DNA of 64,000 nt from Mariprofundus sp. EBB-1 (GTDB taxonomy: Bacteria; Pseudomonadota; Zetaproteobacteria; Mariprofundales; Mariprofundaceae). The notes beneath the pieces were generated by a model. That model had not been told where the DNA came from, made no database searches, and saw only the letters and a program-made list of their open reading frames with translations. A program made the position numbers and the translations under genes. Every line of letters begins with the position of its first letter. The first letter of the stretch is position 1. Below, piece by piece: positions 21,910-31,443 of this stretch. Location of the stretch: the NCBI RefSeq assembly GCF_003665155.1, contig NZ_RCFQ01000004.1, positions 1 to 64,000 of the forward strand, in the 5' to 3' direction.

Positions 21910-22713
21910 ATGTTTTTGGAACGTATATGGTGCCAGTTTCGTTGGAAAATGGCACAAGTGTTGAGTCTGGTGGCTTTGGTAGTGCTCACATCATGTGCGG
22001 GCATCCATAGTAAACCCGTTGCACTGGAGCAGAGTCAGAACAATACCCTTCGTACCATTGGTTTACCTAAGTTTGAGGTCAGTAAGCGCATTGATATTCG
22101 CCGGGATAACCCGATTTATGCCATTATTGGGGTAAGCGCCAAGGTGATACAGCAAGTGGTGCGCGAAACCAAACGGATTAAATATCAAGATGCAAACCCA
22201 GCATTACTTCATGTTGCGATAACCAAGATGCGCAAAGGTATTAAATATCGCTTGCGGCGTTTGGGATATCGTGTGGTTGATTTGGATATGACCTACTGGG
22301 AAGCACAAAAAAAATATCGTAAACAAGATGTTGGTGGCAAACATATTGATGCCTTGTTAAGGGTAGATATTAAACGTTTTGGTTATGCATCTGGTTCACC
22401 ATATAAACCGTATCGACCGGGAATGGTGCTAGCCGCTGATTTGTATTCAATCCATGATCGAACCTTACTGTCATCGAACGTATATAATGTTGGATATGAT
22501 AAGGATGATCTTTCACATTATACGCTTGAAGTAGGTTATATCAGCCATATTCAGGTTGAAGATCGACGTTATTTTTATAAAAACTTTGATACATTGATGG
22601 GCAATGCGACAAAAAGTAGAAAAGGCTTAACCTTTATTGCAGGTGTTGCTGCTGAGAGTGTTGCTGGAAATTTGAAGAAAAAAACAGAGCTTTATAAGTT
22701 AGTCAGACGATAA
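21910..22713 (+). CDS. putative lipoprotein of unknown function
   Basis: I do not recognise the family. A signal sequence of about 28 residues ends in the lipobox LTSC, so a lipid-anchored envelope protein is likely. The mature part is basic and rich in tyrosine, about 240 residues, with no catalytic motif that I see. The ATG at 21910 has GGAGG five bases upstream; a TTG just before is less likely. It lies under a perfect Crp/Fnr-type palindrome and is convergent with the histidine kinase downstream. Confidence 0.7.
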   Translation: MFLERIWCQFRWKMAQVLSLVALVVLTSCAGIHSKPVALEQSQNNTLRTIGLPKFEVSKRIDIRRDNPIYAIIGVSAKVIQQVVRETKRIKYQDANPALLHVAITKMRKGIKYRLRRLGYRVVDLDMTYWEAQKKYRKQDVGGKHIDALLRVDIKRFGYASGSPYKPYRPGMVLAADLYSIHDRTLLSSNVYNVGYDKDDLSHYTLEVGYISHIQVEDRRYFYKNFDTLMGNATKSRKGLTFIAGVAAESVAGNLKKKTELYKLVRR

Positions 22714-22725
22714 GTATGCTAATTT

Positions 22726-24234
22726 TTAAACGACAGGGTGTGTTTTGGTGAGAATATCATTCAGTCGATTCTGATGATTTAGATTCAGGGCAGTACCGGA
22801 TAAGGGCAGGCGTATATAGAATGCTGCGCCCTCACCGAGTTTGCTATCCACCCAAATATCACCATCGTGGGCATCGACAATGCGCTTGCAAATTGCCAAT
22901 CCCAAACCAGCACCTTCACCATCTTTACGGCAGCGCGCATCATCAGCACGGTAAAAACGATCAAACAGTTGCTTCTGTTGTTTTTCTGCAATCCCGGGAC
23001 CTTCATCGCGGATACAAATAATGGCTGAATTTCCTTCCGACCTGGCGGAGAGAAAAATGCTCGATTTTTCCGGGGCATGTTTAAACGCATTAGAGAGTAA
23101 ATTCATCACGGTGCGCTCAATTTGATTTTCCTCGCCCATCATAATGAGATCATCTTCGATTTGCATATCAAGATTAATGTGCTGAGAGTCGAATAGAATC
23201 AGGTGTTGTTGTCCCACTTCCTGCAATAAAAGTGACAGATCTACCGATGTCTGCACCAATTCAAATTGGCCTGCTTCAGCCCGTGCTAGTGTGAGCAGAT
23301 CATTCACAATGCGTTGAATGCGATCAATTGTACCAAGTTGTTGTTGCAAAATTTGTTGGTATTCCTCTTCGCTGCGAGGGTGGCGCAAAGCGACTTCAAT
23401 TTCACCCTTTAAAATGGTGAGTGGTAGGCGTAATTCATGTGAGGCGTCGGCGGTAAAGCGCTTCTGGGCTTTAAAACTTGTCTCGAGATCACCGAACATC
23501 TTATTCAAAACACGCACAAGAATTTGAATCTCTTTATCCTGAGATTTGGACTTTAGGCGTCTGGATAGATCCCCTGCTGCGACACCACGTGCGGTGGTGG
23601 TGATTTCCTGAATGGGTTCCAAGGCCCGTTTGGCCATGTAATAACCAGCTACGGCACTGATAATGATAGAAATCAGACCAAGAATTCCACCTACAACATA
23701 CAAAATATTAAAAAAGGAGCGAATATCGGCTGTACTATGACCAAGTAACAGTGTTGCCGTGACTCGCCCACCCTTATGAACGGGAAATGCGATAACGCGG
23801 ATATTTGCTTTATTCAACAGAGATTTTGTTGAAGCAAAAGAGGGGGTGCCGTCGCTAAAGGTATGCGCAAGTGCCCGGCTTACATCGTTGCCGCCTTTAT
23901 CAATCAGCGAGAGGTTAGCGCTAAAAAGGATTAGTCCGTTTGCACCTACCAGTTGAACCGGACCTTGAAAATGATCTGCATAGGTACCCAAATGACCTGA
24001 CCAGAAATAAAAAGGGGAACGCTCCAGTTCATCAACCAGAGAACCTGCCTGAGTCATCAACTGTTCATCTACTTCATGATAAATACGGTTGGATAATACA
24101 TTGTACAGTACAACTGCTGTAAACAATAAAATACTGAGTTCTAAGGTAATGTAGAGCATGGCCAAGCGACCACGAAAGGTACGGAAAACATTAGAACGTA
24201 ACCAGTGAAGTATGCTCATAGGATTACTTGTCAA
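22726..24234 (-). CDS. two-component sensor histidine kinase
   Basis: This is an inner-membrane kinase of the EnvZ/QseC/CusS class. A first membrane segment lies at about residues 26-46 and a periplasmic domain of about 120 residues follows. A second segment near 175-200 is followed by a HAMP domain. The phosphoacceptor is in FTADASHELRLPLTILKGE. The ATPase domain has NLLSNAFKHAPE, DEGPGIA and GAGLGLAICKRIV. The usual RTPL after the histidine is RLPL here. It follows its regulator by 57 bases. The signal is unknown. Confidence 0.92.
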   Translation of the reverse strand: MTSNPMSILHWLRSNVFRTFRGRLAMLYITLELSILLFTAVVLYNVLSNRIYHEVDEQLMTQAGSLVDELERSPFYFWSGHLGTYADHFQGPVQLVGANGLILFSANLSLIDKGGNDVSRALAHTFSDGTPSFASTKSLLNKANIRVIAFPVHKGGRVTATLLLGHSTADIRSFFNILYVVGGILGLISIIISAVAGYYMAKRALEPIQEITTTARGVAAGDLSRRLKSKSQDKEIQILVRVLNKMFGDLETSFKAQKRFTADASHELRLPLTILKGEIEVALRHPRSEEEYQQILQQQLGTIDRIQRIVNDLLTLARAEAGQFELVQTSVDLSLLLQEVGQQHLILFDSQHINLDMQIEDDLIMMGEENQIERTVMNLLSNAFKHAPEKSSIFLSARSEGNSAIICIRDEGPGIAEKQQKQLFDRFYRADDARCRKDGEGAGLGLAICKRIVDAHDGDIWVDSKLGEGAAFYIRLPLSGTALNLNHQNRLNDILTKTHPVV

Positions 24235-24291
24235 AACGGTTGCTGCTTTGCGTGGATGAATAATGATTCAGAAACAATGTGATGAATCCGG

Positions 24292-24975
24292 TTAGGTTGG
24301 TGGAGAATTATCGCTAAGCAGATACCCCTGACCACGCAAGGTGTGTAGCAGCGATATTTCATGACCTTTATCAATTTTAGAGCGCAAATGACTGACATAC
24401 ACATCAATAACATTACTTTCCGGATCGAAATTCATATCCCATACATGCTCACCAATCAGGGTGCGAGACAAGACTTTATTGGGATTACGCAATAGGTATT
24501 CCAACAACGCATATTCTTTGGTGGTCAGGCGAATAGGATTATCATTTCGTGTTACCCGGCGACTGATGGGATCAAGTGACAGGTCGGCCATGCTGAGTAC
24601 TGGAGATTTGTTGTCGGACTGACGACGCAACAGAGCGCGAACGCGTGCAAGCAGCTCTTCAAAGGCAAATGGTTTGGGCAAATAATCATCAGCACCAGCA
24701 TCAAGACCGCGTACTTTATCCTCGACAGAATCGCGTGCAGTCAGCATCAATACGGGCGTAGATACTCCGCCGGCGCGCAGTTCACGACAGACCACAATAC
24801 CATTTTTCTTAGGCAGCATAAGGTCAAGAATGATCAAATCATAATCATTGACTGAGCCTAAAAATTCACCATCTTCGCCATCATAAGAGACGTCAACAGC
24901 ATGTCCTTCTTCCTTTAAACCTTTCTGAATAAAGTGGGCTACCCGTTCTTCATCTTCAACAACCAGAATCTTCAT
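24292..24975 (-). CDS. OmpR-family response regulator
   Basis: A receiver domain (MKILVVEDEERVAHF, phosphorylated aspartate in LIILDLMLPKKNG, KPFAFEELLARV) is joined to a winged-helix domain (RLTTKEYALLEYLLRN, DVYVSHLRSKID, TLRGQGYLL). I chose the ATG at 24975, which gives the family-typical start and 227 residues; an upstream ATG at 25038 would overlap nudF. It is cotranscribed with the kinase downstream and divergent from nudF, only 61 bases apart. CusR/QseB-like, but the target is unknown. Confidence 0.93.
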   Translation of the reverse strand: MKILVVEDEERVAHFIQKGLKEEGHAVDVSYDGEDGEFLGSVNDYDLIILDLMLPKKNGIVVCRELRAGGVSTPVLMLTARDSVEDKVRGLDAGADDYLPKPFAFEELLARVRALLRRQSDNKSPVLSMADLSLDPISRRVTRNDNPIRLTTKEYALLEYLLRNPNKVLSRTLIGEHVWDMNFDPESNVIDVYVSHLRSKIDKGHEISLLHTLRGQGYLLSDNSPPT

Positions 24976-25036
24976 GCGGCTTACTGTATCATTGATGGAT
25001 AGTGTGCGGGAAGGATTATCAGTGTGGAGGTTCGGC

Positions 25037-25618
25037 ATGGATTATAAAATACTCAAAAAAGATCGGGTATATCAGGGTTTTTTTGGCATGGATGAATATC
25101 TGGTTGAGCATGATCGATTTGATGGGGGCTCATTGCAAATAAAACGCGAAAACATGGAGCGTGGCGATGCTGCAGCCATTCTATTATATGATCCCAAACA
25201 GGATGAGGTGCTATTATTGGAGCAGTTTCGTATTGGCCCTGCTGCGCGCGATGATAATCCATGGTTGACAGAAATTGTTGCAGGCATGGTAGATCAAGGT
25301 GAAACTGCTGAGCAGGCCGTGATTCGCGAAGCAGCAGAAGAATCCGGTTATATTCCTGCTCAGGTCACATTTTTAGGTCGTTATTATACGACCCCTGGTG
25401 CTTGCTCTGAGCGTATCGATCTGTTTTTTGGCCTGGTAGATAAAGGTAAGCAGGCTGGTGTTGGTGGCGGCTGCGATGCTGAGCAGGAAGATATTCGCAC
25501 GCGTTGGGTTTCACGTGAAACTAGTTTGGAGTTGTTGGCTGAAGGAAAAATTGCTTCCGGTGCACCGATGCTGGCTTTGATGCTGGCCTTTGGTTGGAAG
25601 GGTGTAATCGACGTATAG
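25037..25618 (+). CDS. nudF: ADP-ribose pyrophosphatase (Nudix hydrolase)
   Basis: The enzyme hydrolyses ADP-ribose to AMP and ribose-5-phosphate. The Nudix box is complete, G-x5-E-x7-REAAEESGY, at about residues 77-99. The tyrosine/proline-rich segment RYYTTPGACSERI and an acidic residue region after it fit the NudF type. The ATG at 25037 has GGAGG six bases upstream. The gene contains the third parS site, which encodes the VSRETS stretch. Confidence 0.9.
   Translation: MDYKILKKDRVYQGFFGMDEYLVEHDRFDGGSLQIKRENMERGDAAAILLYDPKQDEVLLLEQFRIGPAARDDNPWLTEIVAGMVDQGETAEQAVIREAAEESGYIPAQVTFLGRYYTTPGACSERIDLFFGLVDKGKQAGVGGGCDAEQEDIRTRWVSRETSLELLAEGKIASGAPMLALMLAFGWKGVIDV
25507..25522. promoter_or_regulatory. 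parS site 3, inside nudF
   Basis: GGTTTCACGTGAAACT has the full 14-base palindromic core GTTTCACGTGAAAC and differs from canonical parS only at the two outer bases. It lies about 11 kb from the middle of the origin region, on the side opposite the other two sites. Confidence 0.88.
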
Positions 25619-25686
25619 ATGAACACGGGCGCTTGAACTGAGGGCATAGTGTTTTACAGTGCTGCAACTATTGATGGGAGTCACAG

Positions 25687-25968
25687 ATGTTTAAAACCAA
25701 TGAATACTTCGATGGAAAAGTAAAATCCATCGCATTTGAAACAGACAAAGGCCCGGCTACTATCGGTGTGATGGCGGCAGGTGATTACGCCTTTGGTACA
25801 TCTACGAAAGAGATTATGTCGGTTACCTCCGGTTGCCTTGAAGTGAAATTACCAGGTGCATCGGAATGGGCTACGTACAATGCGGGTGATGAATTTGTTG
25901 TTGAAAAAGATAACACATTTGACGTTCGCTCAGTTGGTCAGACCGCCTATCTTTGTCTTTACTTGTAA
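25687..25968 (+). CDS. ppnP: pyrimidine/purine nucleoside phosphorylase PpnP
   Basis: This small cupin-fold enzyme (former DUF1255/YaiE) splits nucleosides with phosphate. The 93 residues match the family throughout: [67 protein letters not shown] and TAYLCLYL at the C-terminus. GGGAG lies upstream of the ATG. It follows nudF by 68 bases and may share its transcript. Confidence 0.93.
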   Translation: MFKTNEYFDGKVKSIAFETDKGPATIGVMAAGDYAFGTSTKEIMSVTSGCLEVKLPGASEWATYNAGDEFVVEKDNTFDVRSVGQTAYLCLYL

Positions 25969-26004
25969 CACTATTTTTATCTAAACAGTTCCAATACCAG
26001 TGAT

Positions 26005-26598
26005 TTAGCGTTTGGCTAGATCGCATGAACGGGCCAGAACATTCATATGATCAAGGCCAAAGAAGAGTTCCGGTCGCGCAGATGGTGTATGCAAAACAAA
26101 TGAAGGGACACCAAAGGCACCTGTTTTGAGTGCTAGTTTGGTGTTCTCTTCAAAGGCATCGCTATCAAGCTTCAGCCATTGTCGAGGTAAAGCACTGCTT
26201 TCAATGATCTCTGTTAACCACGTCTCCCCTTTCATATCTACGCTACCTGACCAAATAGCTTCGAATAAGGTCACACAGAATCGGGTACGTTGATCCCCTT
26301 CCAATGCTCCGGCGATGCGCATGGCAGGTCTGCTATCAAATGATCCGGGACGAATCATTTTGAAAGGTTGTTCCAGATATGTTGCCCAGCGTTTGAGATC
26401 GCGCAGAGAATAGAGCGCTTTATTTTTCACAGAAACGGGAGAGATATTACCAGACTGTTTCATGAGCCTGGGTAAATTGACTGGCAGCCAATGGAATGTA
26501 ACCTCATGTTGGATTTCAAATGATTTGATCTGTGTTGCAGCTAGATAGCTGTAGGGACTGATAAAATCGAAATAAAAATCAATAATAGGTTTATTCAT
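26005..26598 (-). CDS. DsbA-family protein, 2-hydroxychromene-2-carboxylate isomerase type
   Basis: The protein has a thioredoxin-like fold related to kappa-class glutathione transferases. DFYFDFISPYSYLA at residues 7-20 carries the active-site serine instead of the CxxC of true DsbA. GAFGVPSFV near residue 165 is the cis-proline loop, and FFGLDHMNVL is a family ending. There is no signal peptide, so it is cytoplasmic. The substrate is unknown; no aromatic degradation genes are nearby. It overlaps the preceding thioesterase-like gene by 8 bases. Confidence 0.87.
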   Translation of the reverse strand: MNKPIIDFYFDFISPYSYLAATQIKSFEIQHEVTFHWLPVNLPRLMKQSGNISPVSVKNKALYSLRDLKRWATYLEQPFKMIRPGSFDSRPAMRIAGALEGDQRTRFCVTLFEAIWSGSVDMKGETWLTEIIESSALPRQWLKLDSDAFEENTKLALKTGAFGVPSFVLHTPSARPELFFGLDHMNVLARSCDLAKR

Positions 26599-27079
26599 GG
26601 TGACTAAGGTAACCCTGTGGACGAATTGCTACGCAATTTTTTATTTCGGTACAAACCTTTCCATCATCGCGTATATACTGCATTTTAAAACATGGTGTGG
26701 AGCGTCCGTGTGTTTCCAGATCCTGTCTAATGGTCTGTTCAAGTGTTTCATCAAAATCAAAATGTAAGGTCAGATGAGAATTGCCGATGCGAATAAAATG
26801 AAGCTCCAGTTTTTTTGTTGCAACGCGATAGCCCGGAAATTTTTTCAAACAGGCCAGTGCCGGAACAGGATCGGCAAGGCTCGCCTGATAACCTCCGTAC
26901 ATATTGCCGGCAGCATTGGCGGATGCCCAGTTCAACGGTAGCCGAATCCGCAAGCTACTCCAGTCATCTGATATCGTTAGCACCTTAGCGCGCATTAGAA
27001 AAAAAGGAGGAAATAACTCCAGACGTCGTTTGTCTGAAAGAAACGTAAGTTTTTTTAACAGAAGCAGGCTATTGCGCAC
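26591..27079 (-). CDS. hotdog-fold thioesterase-like protein (DUF4442)
   Basis: The protein has the DUF4442 pattern: FFLMRAKVLTISDDWSSLRI, LPLNWASANAAGNMYGG and a hydrophobic ALADPVPALACL-like helix. This is a single hotdog domain, probably acting on acyl-CoA or acyl-ACP. I prefer the GTG at 27079, four bases after GGAGG, giving 162 residues. An open frame extends to a TTG at 27136. It is translationally linked to the DsbA-like gene. Confidence 0.72.
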   Translation of the reverse strand: MRNSLLLLKKLTFLSDKRRLELFPPFFLMRAKVLTISDDWSSLRIRLPLNWASANAAGNMYGGYQASLADPVPALACLKKFPGYRVATKKLELHFIRIGNSHLTLHFDFDETLEQTIRQDLETHGRSTPCFKMQYIRDDGKVCTEIKNCVAIRPQGYLSHHE

Positions 27080-27256
27080 AGATCCTCCGTGAACGATGAA
27101 TATGCTTATCTTGCCAGCGGACGCATAGCGATACAAACAGGGTGTGAGTTTGAGATATGAAAAAATAAATATTTTTCTGTTTGCTAGGCTTCGCCCTACT
27201 TTTTATCGAGCGTAAAGAGACCTTTTTAGTGGAGAGTTGATCGGCTGAAAGGAAGT

Positions 27257-27904
27257 TCAGTTCAGAGAAACTTCAGAGTCGTAATTCAGACTGTAAACCT
27301 GGCAATTAGCATTCAAGAACGGTTCTACAGCTTTTCGGGTTGGTGTGATCCAATCGTTATACACTTTTTGTGGCGCATTGAAGAAGATGCGAGTGGGTGA
27401 ACGGCCCATCTGTTTGAGTTGTTCCAGTGTTAACAGGGTTTGATTGATGGCGCCGAGTTTGCATCCAACAACCAGCCATACTTCTGCATCGGGGGTCGCT
27501 TCAATCCAGTCGGAGACTAGCCAGTTGTCGGTGATCGGAACCATCAGCCCCCCCACTCCTTCAATCAGGCAGGTATCGACATGATCAGCTTCTTTTTTGC
27601 ACCAAGTGGTGAGCTTATCGGTATCTACAATCGCATTTTCTGCTGCGGCGGCTTGTGAGGGAGCGGCGGGCATGGCGTAACGGAACAGGTTGATTTTGTC
27701 TGCATCGTTGAAGCCCTGAGCCGCAAGTAGAATTTCAATATCATCATTCAGTCCGGCTTCATTTAAACCGCAGGCGATGGGTTTGAGTGCTTTGGCAGAT
27801 ATGCCCTTTTTTAACAGCGCACGAATTACTGATGCTGTAACCCAGGTTTTTCCAGCATCGGTATCGGTAGCAGTGATGAAAATGGTCTGTTTTGAACAAC
27901 TCAC
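27257..27904 (-). CDS. bioD: dethiobiotin synthase
   Basis: BioD forms the ureido ring of dethiobiotin from 7,8-diaminononanoate, CO2 and ATP. The P-loop TDTDAGKTWVTA lies near residues 12-23. KALKPIACG and EGVGGLMVPI are family blocks. At 215 residues it is normal. The start is a GTG directly abutting the bioC stop, so it is last in the bioF-bioH-bioC-bioD operon. bioA and bioB are not in the window. Confidence 0.94.
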   Translation of the reverse strand: MSCSKQTIFITATDTDAGKTWVTASVIRALLKKGISAKALKPIACGLNEAGLNDDIEILLAAQGFNDADKINLFRYAMPAAPSQAAAAENAIVDTDKLTTWCKKEADHVDTCLIEGVGGLMVPITDNWLVSDWIEATPDAEVWLVVGCKLGAINQTLLTLEQLKQMGRSPTRIFFNAPQKVYNDWITPTRKAVEPFLNANCQVYSLNYDSEVSLN

Positions 27905-28816
27905 TTAGAGACCATCTGTGCGCACATCACCATCGGCACGAATGGGAATCATATTGTCGCGGTGTTCATATCCTGCTTCTTTGTACCATGCCTGTGCATA
28001 GAGCGCTTCGAAGGTGGCACGAATACGACCATCATCATTGCGGTGTTTTTCGCTGTATTGTTCTTCCAGTTTGCGAATAAGTGCACGGCCATAGAGGCCG
28101 CTTTTGCGACCGCGAATAGCGGAAGCAGATGCGCCCAAGCCTTTGAGTTCACGTACCAGTGAGATGGTATCCGGGTACGTTAAGGTAAACAGATCAGCAT
28201 CGGTTACCGGCATTTCAATGGCTACTTTCATCATTGAATCACCCAGGCTCATGACATCGGGGAATGGTAGTACCAGCCCGGCATTGACCGGATCAATTTC
28301 TGCCAGCGTTTGGCGTAGTTCAAACAAGGTGCGGCGGCCAAAGGTGGAGAAGAGCATCAGTCCACCCGGTGCGAGTACGCGGCGCATCTCCGTCATCATA
28401 TCGGCAGGATCGGCAATCCACTGCATGGCTAAATTGGAGCAGACCAGATCAAAACTAGCATCTTTGAACGGCATAGCGGTGGCATTACCAATGCTGTGCA
28501 GATGGCGGCCATGCCATGGCATTCGGCGGTTGTGGGCTTTGCGGGTGGTATTGACCATCGAGTCAGAGAGATCAAGGGCGGTGATTTCAGACTTTTTATA
28601 TTTATCACGCAATAGACGTGTGAAATAACCAGTGCCACAACCGACATCGAGAATGCGCTTAGGTTCCAACTTGGTGAAATTCAGGTGCGCAATAAGGCGA
28701 TCCCCTATTTCACGTTGCAGCACTGCATGTTCATCATAACTGTCTGATGCGCCGGAAAACGAGCGTTTGACCTGATTGGTATGGATATGGGATTGATTCA
28801 CTGTTGTTGCCACCAT
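27905..28816 (-). CDS. bioC: malonyl-ACP O-methyltransferase BioC
   Basis: BioC methylates the free carboxyl of malonyl-ACP, disguising it for fatty-acid synthesis at the start of biotin formation. The N-terminal FSGASDSYDEHAVLQREIG is typical. The SAM motif ILDVGCGTGYFTRLL lies near residue 56, and DLVCSNLAMQWIAD and APGGLMLFSTFG follow. At 303 residues it is longer than the roughly 250-residue norm because of a C-terminal extension. It overlaps bioH by 19 bases. Confidence 0.92.
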   Translation of the reverse strand: MVATTVNQSHIHTNQVKRSFSGASDSYDEHAVLQREIGDRLIAHLNFTKLEPKRILDVGCGTGYFTRLLRDKYKKSEITALDLSDSMVNTTRKAHNRRMPWHGRHLHSIGNATAMPFKDASFDLVCSNLAMQWIADPADMMTEMRRVLAPGGLMLFSTFGRRTLFELRQTLAEIDPVNAGLVLPFPDVMSLGDSMMKVAIEMPVTDADLFTLTYPDTISLVRELKGLGASASAIRGRKSGLYGRALIRKLEEQYSEKHRNDDGRIRATFEALYAQAWYKEAGYEHRDNMIPIRADGDVRTDGL

Positions 28817-29532
28817 GTGTGAAGTGTTTGGTTAAACGCTGTTGCCTGCGTCAGAAAGGGCGCATGGCCGCAGTTGTGAAAGAACTGTTGCTGTGAAGCG
28901 CATTGCTTAGCCAGCCAATGCGCTGCCTGAACGGGAATCACGGCATCGCTATCGCCATGCATGAGCAGTGTGGGTTGGGTTATCTCTGTTGCAGTGCTGC
29001 GCAGGTCGAGCTGTTCGAGCAGTGCCAGACCAAGCTCCAGTCCGGACTGACTGACTCTGTGTTTCCGATTTACCGCAGCTTTGGCTATGGTATTATAATC
29101 ACTGCGAGTGATTGCATCACCGTGCAACATCAGTGCAAAAAAGCGATTCAACGCCTTGGGAGAACCAGAAGAGAGTGCCTGCCTGAAACCTTCAAATAGT
29201 TCATCGGAGCTGCCATGTGGCCACTCATGTGATGCCTTGAAACGTGGCGTGGTGGAGATCAGCGCCAAGGCAGCAATACGCTCAGGGAAAGCTGTTGCAA
29301 TCTGCATGGCAAGCATACCTCCGAGTGACCAGCCAACCAGCAGGCAGGGGTGCTCGGGCAATTGTGCGGCGATGGTATCCACCCAGGTATCAAGTGGTGC
29401 GTCGGCTGCTCCGCCGTGGCCGGGTAGATTGAGAAACAAGGCATCGGGAAACAGTGCACGCTGCTGATACCAGACCTGTTGCGATTGGGCCCAGCCATGC
29501 AGGAATACGATGGGGATATTGGATGCCGTCAT
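28798..29532 (-). CDS. bioH: pimeloyl-ACP methyl ester esterase BioH
   Basis: BioH removes the methyl group added by BioC, ending pimelate elongation. It is an alpha/beta hydrolase: FLHGWAQSQQVW oxyanion region, nucleophile elbow GWSLGG, aspartate in LMHGDSDAVIP, and histidine in NCGHAPFL. I chose the ATG at 29532, which forms an ATGA overlap with the bioF stop and has AAAGG six bases upstream, giving 244 residues. An upstream TTG at 29550 is less likely. Confidence 0.92.
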   Translation of the reverse strand: MTASNIPIVFLHGWAQSQQVWYQQRALFPDALFLNLPGHGGAADAPLDTWVDTIAAQLPEHPCLLVGWSLGGMLAMQIATAFPERIAALALISTTPRFKASHEWPHGSSDELFEGFRQALSSGSPKALNRFFALMLHGDAITRSDYNTIAKAAVNRKHRVSQSGLELGLALLEQLDLRSTATEITQPTLLMHGDSDAVIPVQAAHWLAKQCASQQQFFHNCGHAPFLTQATAFNQTLHTWWQQQ

Positions 29533-30680
29533 AGTAAACCTTTCAGACAATCGGTGAGCAGCTCAATCTGCTCACGCGTGTGGTTTGCGGTGATAGTAAA
29601 GCGCAGGCGAGCGGTGCCTTCAGGTACTGTGGGGGGGCGAATAGCCGGCACAAAGAATCCGGCTTCGCGCAGCTGCATGGCCATCTTCAGTGCCGCTGCA
29701 TCGCTGCCAATGACCAGTGGTTGAATCGGACTATCAGAAGCCATGAAGCCGAAATCTGCCGTGCGCCGTTTAAACAATGCCAAATTCTGTTGCAGTTGCC
29801 GGCGCTCTTCACCGCGTTGAATAAGTAGCAAGGATGTTTCTGCCGCAGCAATCAAGGCCACAGGCAAGGCTGTGGAATAAATCATACTGCGTTGACGTTG
29901 GCGTAATCCTTCAATGATTTCATGATTGCCCAGAATAAAGGCGCCGTAAGAACCAAAAGATTTTCCAAATGTGCCGACCTCAATCAGGCGGGACTGGTTC
30001 TCAATATTACAAACAGCGGTAATACCCTTGCCATCAGGGCCCATGCAGCCAATGCCGTGGGCATCATCGATGATTAAGAGGGCATCATGTGCTTCGGCCA
30101 GTGCCAGCAGATTGGTGGGGCTTGCTGCATCACCATCCATACTGAAAATTCCATCGGAGACAATGATGCGGCGCTTGGCAGGGTGTTTCACCAATAACCG
30201 TTCGAGTTGCGCGATGTCGAGATGAGAGAACCGATGCACAGCCGCACCGGAAAGTCTGGCTCCATCGACCAGAGAAGCATGATTAAGGCGGTCAGAAAAA
30301 ATATGCGTGTGGCGATCTGCCAGTGCTTGCAATAGCCCTATATTGGCTAACATGCCTGAACCTACGAGGAGACAGGCTTCAAAACCTTTCCAGTTCGCCA
30401 GCTTTGCTTCCAGTCGATGCATCATGGGATGATCACCGGATACCAAGCGCGATGCGCCGCTGCCAACAGATTCCGCACAGGCGCCTTGTGCTCCCATACA
30501 GACAGCTGTGTGTGTACTTAATCCCAAATAATCGTTGCTGGCGAAATTGATTAGCGCTGCATCATCGACATGAATCATTACGCCGTCTCGTCGTGAGGCG
30601 AGAAAGCGGCGGCTACGATGAGCACTGACATCAGCAAACCAATTGCGTGCGTTTAACATATCCGGCATGCTGGTAGGCAT
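29529..30680 (-). CDS. bioF: 8-amino-7-oxononanoate synthase
   Basis: BioF is the PLP enzyme that joins pimeloyl-ACP and alanine. The PLP lysine is in GTFGKSFGSYGAF. NFASNDYLGLS, GSGASRLVSGDHP and DDAHGIGCMG are family blocks. Its 5' end overlaps the divergent comF gene and no ribosome-binding site decides the start. ATGs at 30680, 30668 and 30659 are all possible. It leads the bioFHCD operon. Confidence 0.93.
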   Translation of the reverse strand: MPTSMPDMLNARNWFADVSAHRSRRFLASRRDGVMIHVDDAALINFASNDYLGLSTHTAVCMGAQGACAESVGSGASRLVSGDHPMMHRLEAKLANWKGFEACLLVGSGMLANIGLLQALADRHTHIFSDRLNHASLVDGARLSGAAVHRFSHLDIAQLERLLVKHPAKRRIIVSDGIFSMDGDAASPTNLLALAEAHDALLIIDDAHGIGCMGPDGKGITAVCNIENQSRLIEVGTFGKSFGSYGAFILGNHEIIEGLRQRQRSMIYSTALPVALIAAAETSLLLIQRGEERRQLQQNLALFKRRTADFGFMASDSPIQPLVIGSDAAALKMAMQLREAGFFVPAIRPPTVPEGTARLRFTITANHTREQIELLTDCLKGLL

Positions 30681-31434
30681 GGAGAAGCTGTCAACCAAAG
30701 GAAGCCGTTTGGTTAACCGGATGCGGGATGTTGTGTTTCCTCCGGTCTGTCTTTTTTGTAAAAAGGCAGAGCGGGATGGGGCATGCTGTTGTAGCCGCTG
30801 TTTGCAGAGTATTCATGTTTATGCGCATGATTGTTGTTTGGCTTGCGGGGTTGAACTGCCTGAGTCCTTAGCGCCGGGGCCATGTGGCCACTGTTTGCAA
30901 CATCCACCGCCACAGTCGCAAACCCATAGCCTGTACCAATATAACGGGCCGGTACGGGATGCGGTTTTGGCCTGGAAGCTGCAAGGCGATGATAGTGCAG
31001 TGCGTTGGTTGGTGCAGCAGGCCATGCCGCGCTTGCGAGAAAGTATTGATGAGCATGCGCTTTTGTTGCCTGTACCCATGCCACTATCTCGCATGCGCAA
31101 ACATGGTCAGCATCACGCTGCCAATATGTGTCGCTGGCTGGCGGATGATATTGGATGCGCATGGGACTGGCGTATATTGCGGCGCATTGGCGAACAGCCA
31201 AGGCAGTCTGCTTTGAGCGGAAGCGCGCGGCGAAAAAATTTACGTAAGGCTTTTGCCCTTGCAGCCGACTATGAGCAACGTTGCCTGGATATTTCCCCTA
31301 CTCCGAATGCAGTTTGGTTGGTGGATGATATTGTAACGACTGGATCAACATTATACTTTGCCGCTAAAACCTGTTTGGATTTGGGCATTACGGTGAAGGT
31401 GTTGTCGCTGGCACGTACATCATACAGAGGATAG
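30679..31434 (+). CDS. comF: ComF/GntX-family phosphoribosyltransferase-like protein
   Basis: An N-terminal zinc ribbon (VVFPPVCLFC, CCSRC, CLACG, CGHC) precedes a phosphoribosyltransferase-like domain. The domain ends with VWLVDDIVTTGST, the PRPP-binding loop. Relatives act in DNA uptake or in the use of external DNA as a nutrient; the role here is unproven. The start is uncertain (30643 to 30721). The ATG at 30679 shares its bases with a possible bioF start on the other strand. Confidence 0.85.
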   Translation: MEKLSTKGSRLVNRMRDVVFPPVCLFCKKAERDGACCCSRCLQSIHVYAHDCCLACGVELPESLAPGPCGHCLQHPPPQSQTHSLYQYNGPVRDAVLAWKLQGDDSAVRWLVQQAMPRLRESIDEHALLLPVPMPLSRMRKHGQHHAANMCRWLADDIGCAWDWRILRRIGEQPRQSALSGSARRKNLRKAFALAADYEQRCLDISPTPNAVWLVDDIVTTGSTLYFAAKTCLDLGITVKVLSLARTSYRG

Positions 31435-31443
31435 GTTTTCGAT

